Assembly: GCA_024529925.1 (NCBI GenBank)
Contig: JAFEUB010001181.1
Span: forward strand, 100,001 to 164,000
Direction: 5' to 3'
Length of the DNA stretch: 64,000 nucleotides
Source: Ophthalmolycus amberensis
Lineage: Eukaryota > Chordata > Actinopteri > Perciformes > Zoarcidae
The notes under the pieces are model-generated. The model was not told the DNA's origin. It searched no databases and saw only the letters and a program-made list of their open reading frames with translations. Within the stretch, counting starts at the first letter, position 1; the number at the start of each line of letters is the position of its first letter. This document shows, piece by piece, positions 21,701 to 31,900 of this stretch. The translations under genes and the position numbers were made by a program.

Positions 21701-24102
21701 TTCATTTGTGAAGATTATCTTACTGAACAAAACGTGTACGTATCGTAAACTTGTGTTTGCCACAACGCAGCGTCACTGAATTGCGTTGTTAAGCCAGGTT
21801 TTAATACTTTCCGTTACTTGAACTATCACTGCCCATCAAAGGACTGGTGTTGGAAAACTATCTTTACCTAAATACAAATCTACAGTACATCCGATATTGT
21901 TTATCTGTAAATAATATAGAATGAATAAATAATTGTTTTGGGCTCCACAGTGCTTTTGAGAGTTGTGTACCTTAAAGTCTTGACCACAGACCAGCTCTCC
22001 TTGTTCAGCTGAGCATCTTCTTCCTCCTGGAACATGGGGGCCGGCTCAGGCTCCTTTGAGTCGTTGAGCTTCCACAGCAGAATTGCTGCATCTGTACCAG
22101 ATAAAAAACATTACTAACAGTCATTGTATTTGTAAATATCTGTTCTGTTTTGAGATTAACATCATCAGTGCATTTCAGATACTGACATATTTCATCTAGT
22201 ATACGTGTCAGGACCACCTCAAACACAACAACTTGTTTGAAAAATTTCAGTCAGGATTTCGTTCAGCCCACAGCACTGAAACAGCTTTGCTCAGGGTGAC
22301 GAATGACCTGCTGATGACAGCCGATGCAGGATCACCCTCACTCCTCATCCTCCTGGACCTGACTGCTGCATTTGACACAGTTGATCACACTATCCTCCTA
22401 CAGCGCCTCCATACCACCATTGGACTATCAGACTCTGCACTCAAGTGGTTTCAGTCCTACCTTTCAGGCAGAACTGAATATGTGTCACTGGGAAGATACA
22501 AGTCCAGACTGCTCCCTGTCTCCTGTGGTGTTCCGCAAGGGTCGGTCCTCGGCCCCATCCTCTTCATTATTTACATGCTCCCCCTCGGTCGTGTCATCAG
22601 CAGACATAGGATGTCTTTCCACTGTTATGCTGATGATACACAGCTCTACATCAAAACTGCCCCAAGCCCCTCTGCAGCCATGTCATGTCTCACCTCCTGT
22701 CTTGGGGAGATAAAGGCGTGGATGAGCAACAACTTTCTCCAGTTAAACAGTAGCAAAACCGAAGCCCTCCTTGTTGGCACTCCACACCAGGTTCAGTCAT
22801 CCTCCATAACTCATCTCACCTTCGACGGTCAGGTCATCCCCCTCGCCTCCACAGTCACTAATCTGGGAGTTAGGTTTGACCCACACCTGTCCTTTAATGA
22901 CCATATAAAACACCTGTGCAAAACCTCGTTTTATCATCTCAAAAACATCTCCAAACTCCGCCCCACTTTAACCCTGTCAGATGCAGAGAAGCTCGTCCAC
23001 GCCTTTATATCCTCAAGACTGGACTACTGCAACTCACTATTCACTGGGATCACTGCCAAGAACATCCAGAAGCTGCAATACATCCAAAACAGCGCTGCCA
23101 GGATCCTGATGAGAGTCCGGAAGTATGAGCACATAACACCCATTCTGCACTCCCTACACTGGTTCCCTGTCTCATTCCAGATTGACTACAAAGTCCTACT
23201 ACTCACACATAAATGCATAAATGGACATGCACCTCCCTACCTACAAGACCTCATCACTCCCCAAATCTCCCCCGCACCCTCAGATCATCAAACAGCTCGC
23301 TCCTCCGGGTCCCCAGCACCAAGCTCCGCACCATGGGCGACCGGGCCTTTGGCTCGGCAGCTCCACGCCTATGGAACAGTCTCCCTGACCAACTAAGGGC
23401 AACACAGACACTGGTCTCTTTTAAGACTGGCCTAAAAACCTTTTTATTCAGGAAAGCCTTTCTGACCTAAATCACTGTCAGTTATTTCTTTTGTGTTTCT
23501 GTTCATTCACTGGTTTTTATTTTATTATATATATATATATATATTTTTTTAAACTATGTTTTAACTATGCTTTTTACTATGTTTTTTACTATGTACTGGC
23601 TCTGTGGCACTCTGAGATTTAAAAAAAAATGAAAAGTGCGTTACAAATAAAATGCATTATTATTATTATTTACTACTACTAAGTGTGACCTACCATCTCC
23701 TCCTGAGGCCAGCAGCTCTCCGTTGGGGCTAAAGCGCACTACGTTGACAGCCTTGGTGTGTCGAGCCAGATTAGACAGAAACTCCACCACCGCCTTCCCA
23801 TCGGGGCCGCTGTCCACCCGCCACAGCTGCATCCACATCAGGGCAAAGAGTCATTAAGCACGCACTCTGTAAATCAGCTGTGACCATATACAGCTGAACG
23901 TAAACTATTATTTCTTTGGTCTGACATACATGTTTTCATACAACACTGTTGGTTCATTAACACCATCTCCACTCACTCTGACTGTAGTGTCCACTCCAGC
24001 TGTGGCCAGCCGATGAATGCGTCCATCTGAGCCGTGCTGGAAGTCCAGACTGTAGACCGGCTCCTTGTTATGCCATGCGATCTCACACGTTACCACCTTC
24101 AT
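15772..24102 (-). CDS. chaf1b: Chromatin assembly factor 1 subunit B (p60)
   Basis: WD40 subunit of the CAF-1 histone chaperone, which deposits H3-H4 on newly replicated or repaired DNA in the nucleus. Thirteen coding exons were read: 23977-24102, 23694-23826, 21971-22091, 20892-20995, 20673-20769, 20457-20541, 20151-20244, 19946-20015, 19771-19862, 19506-19665, 17924-19321, 16718-16806 and 15772-15872. Phases agree throughout and give 889 residues. The start MKVVTCEIAWHNKEPVYSLD and the WD repeats (residues 1 to about 385, e.g. GHIEDVYDVCWTRDG) are typical. An Asf1-binding B-type motif RRITLNTLEGW lies at 464-474 and a second, RRVSLTPI, at about 827. The human protein is 559 residues; the excess is a tandem repeat between these motifs. 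Intron 9 has a GC donor. The C-terminus ends ESKRPKTSEPP...TQT. Confidence 0.96.
15965..16078 (+). repeat. LINE (L2-like) 3' tail with (ATTC)n
   Basis: The sequence CTGTGAAAAGCGCTATATAA followed by ATAAA and then a (TTCA)n run is the usual 3' end of L2/CR1-type LINEs in fish. Only about 110 bases remain, within the intron before the last chaf1b exon. No coding part is attached. Confidence 0.6.
18010..18895 (-). repeat. chaf1b: Coding minisatellite in chaf1b, 45-bp unit, about 20 copies
   Basis: A 45-base unit repeats about 20 times in exon 11 and encodes the 15-residue unit TQPRIAPLTPSTSST with small variants (C for R, T for S). Units at 18,010-18,450 form one nearly identical subgroup (STSST, TCG/CAC variants). 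Units at 18,450-18,895 form a second (TTSST). Because the period is a multiple of three, several other frames on both strands are also open, and these are shadows. Each unit contains an LTP site, so the insert adds about 20 proline-directed Ser/Thr sites. Three units near 18,661-18,707 carry single-base insertions. Confidence 0.95.
19666..19770 (-). other. chaf1b: GC-AG intron of chaf1b
   Basis: The exon ending TKTDE and the next beginning DGSVQV join in phase only if the donor is GAAG|GCAAGA. No GT donor is available at that point. The acceptor is a normal TCTACAG. GC-AG introns with an otherwise strong donor are a known minor class spliced by the major spliceosome. Confidence 0.8.
21025..21391. 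mobile_element. Palindromic MITE in chaf1b intron 3
   Basis: Two arms of about 118 bases, 21,026-21,143 and about 21,273-21,390, are nearly perfect reverse complements. Each arm begins at its outer end with GTAACACTTTATAATAACTA or a close variant and ends at its inner end with GCAGTTCATAAC. About 130 AT-rich bases separate them. There is no coding capacity, as expected of a non-autonomous DNA transposon. I cannot name the parent superfamily, and clear target duplications are not visible. Confidence 0.85.
22200..23685 (+). mobile_element. L2/CR1-type LINE, 5'-truncated reverse transcriptase fragment
   Basis: An open frame from about 22,203 to 23,396 encodes the reverse transcriptase core. It includes FQSGFRSAHSTETAL, LDLTAAFDTVDH, the GVPQGSVLGP motif and the catalytic YADD at 22,626-22,637. 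The end is in another frame (23,213-23,470, RLWNSLPDQLRATQ), so it is frameshifted near 23,250. A 3' UTR follows with an ACAAATAAAATGC tail and (ATT)n. The 5' half, including any endonuclease, is missing, as usual after incomplete reverse transcription. It sits antisense in chaf1b intron 2. Confidence 0.9.
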
Positions 24103-24620
24103 CTTTAATATCCAACACTGACCTCGGGAGGGGAAAAAGCACGTAAATGTGATAACGTGCCTACTGACGGTTTCCAATGGACTGGCGTTAGCTAGCAGCT
24201 AACGTAACACAAACTGTTAGCTCCTCATGCTGGGACTATATGGAGCCCGTGTGGCAAGTTACGATAGAAAATAATTGGACTTAACGACGTACTTGGCCAA
24301 AAAGTCACTGAAAGCTAATGCTACAACTACCTAACACCAGTTAGCAATACATTTAGCGGGTTTGCTGGGATAAAGAATGGCTAACGTTACAAATGACAAA
24401 ACCGGGTAAACATGTAACTCTACATGAGTTATGGTTTGCTAACAAACACAACCGACTCATATGTGTTTATTCTTGGACATGAAGTTCTCTCGAAGTATAT
24501 TTTAGTGTCTTACCTCCACTGTTGACCAGCTGAAGAGCTTAGTAATTTCCCGCGTACAATTCGTTCCAAACTTCCGGCCGAGTAGAGTGCAGTGATTGGA
24601 CGAAAACCCGGAAGAGGAGG
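24103..24620 (-). promoter_or_regulatory. chaf1b: chaf1b promoter, non-coding exon 1 and 5' UTR intron
   Basis: On the minus strand the coding exon extends to an acceptor after TTCCCCTCCCGAG, so 24,103-24,122 is UTR. A donor GTGGAG|GTAAGACAC at 24,513/24,514 marks an upstream non-coding exon of roughly 24,514-24,590. Next to it are two ETS-type sites in opposite orientation: CTTCCGG at 24,571-24,577 and CCGGAAG at about 24,608-24,614. This is typical of TATA-less housekeeping and cell-cycle promoters. The exact start site is inferred. Confidence 0.6.
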
Positions 24621-25933
24621 TGCCTGTCTGTCTTTAGCATGGATGCATTACTAACGTGTAAAATCCCTCACGGTCCACTTTAGTTCATGTTCTCTTGTAA
24701 AACAGATAAATTGATCTTTAGAAAGCGTTTAATTATGGTTACAAATTAGAAAGCAAAACTATAACATAGTTACTCTGTTGTTTGTTGTTTGGTTAAATCT
24801 TTGCACTGCTGTTTAGTTAATTTAATATTATTCTATTTCATTGTATATATTGTGCATCTATCTATCTTTTCTATGGGGAATATTCTATTCATAAATCAAG
24901 TATATTAAACAAAACTGTTTTCACATATTAACCTTTAATATAGTTTATGCAATTCTTATTAAGCTGACGGTATCATGTGAGTCATTAGACTTTAAAAAAA
25001 TATAATTAATAAAGTAATTTCAGTTTTCGGTTCAATTTGATGGAAATGTGTTCTTCCGCATGTCAACCCACACTGTGTATTTTATTCTGAGCCCTTCCAA
25101 AGTCTTATTGAACTAGGAAGCTGGTATTTTATTACAAAGGATATTGAGATATCATGTATGAGTGTCATGTGATTTATTACCCAAGACAAAGGTCACACTC
25201 ACCAGTGAGTTACATGAAAACGTACAATGACATCTAAAATCAGCATAAATGTTTTAGTGCGTCTGTGTGTGTGATGGTTGCTTTGTGTGTCTTTTCAACT
25301 TGTAATCTTGAATACATTTAATTTGCTCTCTCTCACAAAATAAAGAGATGAGCCTTCCTGAATAAATAAAGCTCCAAAAATCTCGTCACACATTGTGATT
25401 TACAAGCCTGTCAAAACCTGACACCTATAGTTGCTGTATGAAGAGGAATCCCCTCTCAGGGGAAGGAGTATTAGCCTGCAAGTACAAAATGCTGATTGAG
25501 TCCTCTATCACGGTCAGTGATGTAAGGAAACTAAGTACATTTACTCAAGTACTGTACTTGAAACTTTAGTAGTCGAGTATTTCAATTTTATGCTACTTTA
25601 CTATATATTGTATAGAAAACATATCAAATATGCTTCAATTCAAATCAAAGAGAAAACCGTTAGCTTTCATTGTGAAACAAAATCTGATCAGCAAAGTGAA
25701 TATATAAGATGTATTAATGTACACTGTGGTTGTATTGACATATTTATTTCATAGCAGTTTTCATCTGTTGAGACAAAGAAAGAGTGCAAAGCAGCTCATA
25801 ATGTTGAATTTACTGTATATTAATAAGAAAACACCTTCAACTAAATACAAGTTCATCGCCCATGATTATAAAATTCTGTAGTTAATATTTACAGGTAAAA
25901 TATGGTTCTTCATTCCAGGATCCGAGGAGTTGC
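24621..25933. other. Intergenic between chaf1b and morc3, one dispersed repeat
   Basis: AT-rich with no exon. At 25,515-25,620 there is a copy of the AAGTACATTTACTCAAGTAC dispersed repeat also seen at 8,355-8,510. The bases directly left of 25,934 on the plus strand should be morc3 3' UTR. Confidence 0.55.
25515..25620. repeat. Dispersed teleost repeat (AAGTACATTTACTCAAGTA family)
   Basis: It contains AAGTACATTTACTCAAGTAC, then TGTACTTGAAACTTTAG, then TTTCAATTTTATGCTACTTT. This is the order I know from many fish genomes. It is the same family as the segment at 8,355-8,510, in opposite orientation. Parent element unknown. Confidence 0.55.
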
Positions 25934-28900
25934 TTAGTCATTTATTGGGCTGTAGCTCTGCCGCACCCGTGCAATGGCCTCCTCATTAGAAAGAACCTGT
26001 TCGAGGATCTCATCAATTACATTGCACTCATAATTCACTTGTCCCGGGTCCAGAGTCGGCACGAAGGCCGAGACGAGAAGACGCCCGACGTTGTGCCTGA
26101 GCTCGATCAAACTAAAGGGAGGAGAGAAAAGCAGAAATGTGATTTACGTCATTGTTTTTCTGGGTTGCCGAGTTCCTCGATGTTTTTTTCAAATAGCGAT
26201 AATTCAGTTACAATTCATTCAACGTGAAAGGAGAGTCCAACCTGCTTGATGCATCCGAGCTTGAATTTGTGCCGGACATCGCTGCCGCTCCTGCTTCCTC
26301 TGGATCCCTTTGTACCAGAGAATCAGTGGTTCTGTGTGGAGCTTTACTTCCTCCTTGAGCATTTGCCCTCTCCTGCGGCTGGCTCAACCTGAAGTCTTCA
26401 TACTCGGACACCAGGTTTTCCCTTTCGTCCTCCAGATGGTCCAACTGGTGGCGTAGCAGATCCCCAGGAGAAAAGAAAAGGAATAAAAGGAGGAAGGGTA
26501 AGCAGGTCAACGTAATGAAATAAAAAAAGGTGTATATTTAGAGAGTAAATTATGCAAAAGACAATAATAATATATATCCATACAACCTTACACAACTCAT
26601 TCTTTATGATTACTACCTATAAATAAAGTGCAGTCAGATTCATGTTTGGATTTGAAAAGTATTTGTTGGGTATATATGTGCGAGGCTGTCCAGAGGAACC
26701 AGACTTGAAAGCTGTTGGCTGTGGTCTTTTTATGGCATTTGTTGGCAAGAAGAAAAATAAAGAGTATCACCGGTCTTGAACTTCTAGCTCTAAACACAGC
26801 GAGAACGCTGACCTGTGTGCGCAGTTCATCCCTCTCCTTTGTTCTTTCATCCAGGTCTCGCATCAGACTGTCAACTTGCAGTGCAATTTCATCAATGTCC
26901 CTTTCTTCACATTGGGCAGCACTAGGCTTGGTCTCAGTAGCCGTCAGTGAAAGCTCTTTGTCCCGAATCAGTTCATCGACTTTCTGTTTGGCCCTCTCAA
27001 ACAGAGCTTTGTAGTCCTTTGCCCCTTCAGTTTCCTCCGTCTGGCTGGCCTGGTGAGAACACTCCTTCTTCACATTGATCTGAGACAGCTCCTGCAGTCG
27101 GCCCTGCATGTCTTGCAGTTGGCAGGTAAGTTGATGGACCTGCTCTTGAAAAGAGTCTCTCTCCACAGCTGTAGCCTGCATCAGCTCTAGGAGCTGGTCC
27201 TGCTGGTCCTGTACCTCAGTGAGACTGGGGTACGGAAGTGGAGAGTCTTTCTCACCACAGGCATTCGCACAGGGAGGTCCCGCAACGTTGTCGCTATCCA
27301 GGTGATGCGTCTCTCCGTTCTGCAAGGTCTGGTTTCCTTGCTCGGCACTGCGAGTGTCTCCACTGTTCTCATGCTTCATTAAGCTTTGCTCAACAGTGCA
27401 GACACCGATGTCCACATGTGAACCCTGTTCTCTACCACTCTTAGTGGATGAACTCTGCCCGGCTCTCTCCTCCTCTTCCCTCTTCACTTTGGATCCTTCT
27501 GTCTGGGTGGTGCTGCTGGCCACCTCTGCAGGGGGTGCCGGGGAGGGACTGGTTCCCACAGCTGCGGACCCTGAAGGGCCTGTTCCTGCAACATTCGTCT
27601 CCGGGGCGTCACCCACAGCCGCATCATCGCTGCACTCCAAAAGCATGCCGACGTCAGCATCACTTTGCTCTTGCTCCATCTTCACTAGAGTCAAATCAAA
27701 GCCTGGATTTTTTGGCATGGGGGTACTGGTGATTTCCACGATGAAAATGTCATCATCAGTATCATCATCATCATCATTATCAATGAGCAGTGATGGGGAG
27801 CTCTGTGGGCTCACTTCCACTAATGTGGATGTATCCACGTTGCCATTGATTTTGGGTATTTTGGGCGTTGTTTGTGGACCAGCAGGCTGTGTTCTTTTCC
27901 TCCTGCAATGCACACAAAGCACAATAAATATGCATCTAAAACAAACTCAAATGGATATATTCAAGCTCACAAACACCACAACATCATACCTGGGGGCTGT
28001 TGACAGTGAGCATACACTAGAAATAACTGGAAGACCACTGCTACTGGAGGGGCTGCAAGCTAGAGAAAAATAAAAGAGACTTTTAAAATTTCATAAACAT
28101 TCTCTGTCTTTCACACACACACACACACACGAAGAGCACTTGTTCTTACCAGCTTGTAACAGGGAAGGGGACCCTAAATGGAGAGGATTCAGCCCTCGCA
28201 GCACCCCCTTGTGGTGTTACAGTGTTAAACCTACTACTTGGGGTAATGGGGGTGGAGGGGAAATGGGCAGCCTGTCAACAAGCACAACAAAAGAGGAGGA
28301 TTAGACTAGAAAGCTTTACTAATTCCCGATGGGGAAACTCACTTGCCACTAAATCAACTCATACAGACAAATATAGACACAATAATAAGAATAATTGTCG
28401 TACCTGCAGACGTCCACGGGCCACTTTTTGCTTGACGAGATTAGCCAGACGTTGTTCTTCCTGGCGCTTTCTAGCCTCCTCCAACTAGAAAAATGAAAAT
28501 TCCCAAAACACACTGTTAATCACGTGTCAACCTTCTTTTGGAATCAGAAACCTAACTATCAGAAAAATAACTGTTTATTCTAAATCGTGCAGAAAAATCA
28601 AAAGCATGCAGAGAAACGGCAGGTGATTTACAGTATAGAAAGTGTTTTTTTACCTTTTGTATTTTCTGCTCTTGAATCCTCCGGTCTTCCTTCTCTCTGT
28701 AAAAAAAATAACCACAGGGGTAACGTAAGGCAAGTCCCTTCATTTATTATGCTCAGTTTAAGTATTAGTATTAATACAAAACATGCATTTCTTATCGAGT
28801 CTAAATATTCAATTACATTTGGGGGCAAAAGTTGTGGCAGTGTCTTGAACTGAAATGGGACTCACTGTTGTTTATAGGTCTTGCGGTATGAAGGTTGCTC

Positions 28901-31900
28901 ATCATCAGAGTCCTCAGGCTCCTCCTCCACCTGGCAGCTCCTGGGAGGGTAAAATAGATAAGAGACTGAAAAGATCCAGGGAGTCTTGAGCTGCGTTTGG
29001 GTTAAACTATTTTTTGTGCCATTTTAGATAGAGTAACAGTAACGAATATATTGTAGACCTAGAAATATTTTTCCAAAGTATAGTTTGTCATTTCTTTTTT
29101 TACAAAAACAGATTTGCATTTCCATTTTGAATTGGTTAATTTCATCACAGGAGATTACAGTTGTTGCAACAGGTGTTTTGATAACGCTGTAGTTACCTGA
29201 ACTGAGGGTCAGGGTTCTTATGGCAGTACCACTGCTCTGGCAGCTTGTTGCGGTCGATCCCATCCGGGAGTTTGCGCCAGCGCAAACACTCATCACACTG
29301 CACCCAGTTCTGATCCGGGCGCTTCCTGAGGACATAGGAACAGACCGGTTTTTTTGTAGGAAGTCAACATGGTTAGACATATATGCGTGTAGAATACATG
29401 ATGTCAGTCACTGCAAAATCTACGAACATGGTATCTTCCATCGGTGTGGTGGCGTTTGGTTCCTCTTTTTTTCTCTTGTGGCGCATTTCATTCCAGTACT
29501 CCTCCAGTTTGGTCCCCAGATTGGTCATAGTTTTCCTGTACCAAGAAACCAGACTTCTGCATTACTGGCCCCGTGCTGAGACATAATCCAGTAACAGGAT
29601 TTGATACTATAAAAATATGGTTTGTGTGCAAGGTTCAAGGTTCAAGCTGAAACTCACTGAAACCTCAATCAGACTGATGTGATCAAAATAAGAATTTGCC
29701 ATTGGTGCCATTACCTGTACTTATCCGTTTCATCAAAGCTCTGCTTGTTGTGGGTCGGTTCCAGAAAGTAACACTCTATGACCCCAATGACCCCAACACC
29801 TTTGTTGTTGGCCTACAGAAGGCAACATTTCAGAAACACGAACACTGGTTAATAAAATTCATAAAAACCCTTGATGATATGTGTACTAAATAAGCACACT
29901 CATCAAAACACAACACATCACACCTTGAGCTGGCAGCCCACACGTTCGTAGGCTTTGATGAGCCGGTTCTTGTGATACATCATAATGCCATACTGGTCTT
30001 TACTTTTGGTGTTATAGCCAAAAGTAATAGGAATACGTTTGGTCTGAAATAATACTTAAGGAAAACCTCCTGCGCACATACCAAATGTCCCGAATCGAAC
30101 ACATTTATCGATACTCTGCGATGAAAGGATACCAGGAAACTGGGCTTGTAGTGGTCCTTCTCGACGAAGGCAAGACTCTTGGCAATGAGCTGCGATTTCA
30201 CCTTTTGACCACGAATGATGATCTGCATCCTTGGCTTCAGGTACAGAATACTGCAATAGGCCTGCATCCAGTAAAAAAAACGATTATCAAACATTCACTC
30301 ATGCAAATGGAAAGTGATATCAACAGATTACATATAAATTATATGGACTCCACTAAAACAGCTGGCTCAGCTTCAACAACAACAACGCATGTTTTAAGAT
30401 GTGCCTGATATGGTTTTTAAACAAAGTCAAATCACTTGGTTAAAAAGTCTTAAATCTCCTATTTGAATAATACAGAATCTGTGAATCCAAAAGTTCAACT
30501 GCTGGACGCAAGATGTCTCCTACTTATTATTTGTGACCTGGAGGCTTAAAGTCGGCACATGACTCTCGTGTAAGTTGCATATTGGACCAGGATTGGCCTC
30601 AATTTTGATGCTTTGTACACTTAACATTACAGAATTTGTGACTGTGTGTGGATAAGGCATATACAATGAAGGCTGAGGTACAACTCAATCACTAACAACT
30701 GTTTGAAGACGTACACATTACTGCTCCTTACCCGCAGTGAGTAGAAACTCTCAGGGATGTGTGACGTGACCCTGTCAATCATCCCTGTCACCCTGTCTGG
30801 ATGTTGAGCGTCATTCATTTCCTCGTAGACGTCGGATGGAATTCGGATATCGTAACGATCCTTCTCAAAATCAAACTCCGTCATGCTAGGCAGGTGTCCT
30901 GTTGAAAACATAAACATGTCTGACAGTCTTCGGCTTATCTGGGCTCCCTAAAGGCGAACATTGATTATTCTTGAATCACCGGTAAAGAGCCCATCAGTAA
31001 CAAACAGACAATCAAATGCAACACTGGTGTTATTGATTATTGATAACCAAGTTTGACAACCGCCCTGTTTGTTGGAAGCGCGGCCTAAAAGCCGGAGAGG
31101 ACAACGAGCAACAAACATTTTTTTACAGTTTGATGCACACATGTAGCTGAATGCTGAATTGTGTTCATGTTAGTTTGCTGGAGGAACGACATCCTGAAAG
31201 TTCAACGGTTAGTAGTTAGGGTGTCAAAATATCTTCTTTATCTGATCGTTGTACAAATCTGAGGCACATACAGGCATTAGCACCTGGTTCCTGTTTGTAT
31301 GTGGGAACTACAGACAGACCTGCGGAGATTCCAGATGATGATCCGTGTGCCGGTTTTATTTGTGGACCAGTTGGAACTGATGGCATTGATCTCAAGAAGC
31401 AATTGTTCCTGTGTCTTGAAAGGGGAATAGCGCAGGATGTCCTGCAGGCTGGCTTTGTACTCCTCTCTTACACTGAGTAAAGCCAAAGTTAAGGACAACT
31501 TGCAATGAAAAATAAGGAGAAATAGAAAATACGACAGTCGGGGTGTAGGATTGAGAGAAAATGTGCTTCTCTAAAACATGTCTTAATGCAGTAGATGAAG
31601 GATATGCTTGTTTCTCTCTCTCTGTTCAAAGCACACAATAGGCACACTTATTTGGTCAGCACCAGTCTCTGTCAGGTAGGTTTGAGAGAGCATCCCAACG
31701 CACGAAGCCCTCTCCGACTTCGAAAACACGATGGTGTCCTTGCCAAGACGCATGGATCCAGACTTGAAACCGTTGCCATACATACCAATCGGCTTCACAC
31801 CCTTTATAGGAATCTTGTCACTGTACCCAAAGCTAGAGGGGGAACACGGATATATCATTCAGTGAGTACACACACACGCCTCAATGCAGCATCATGGACA

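Noticed and set aside
26597..26812. Extension of the morc3 coiled-coil frame beyond the exon 17 donor
   Set aside because: The frame runs on by chance into the intron. The donor ACACAG|GTCAGC and the in-phase next exon LDHLEDERENL show where it ends.
31635..31640. ATTGT|GTGC as a conventional donor for morc3 exon 4
   Set aside because: It would fit the phase with a CAG acceptor but deletes about ten residues the family has here. It is also a poor donor, while the adjacent U12 elements fit much better.
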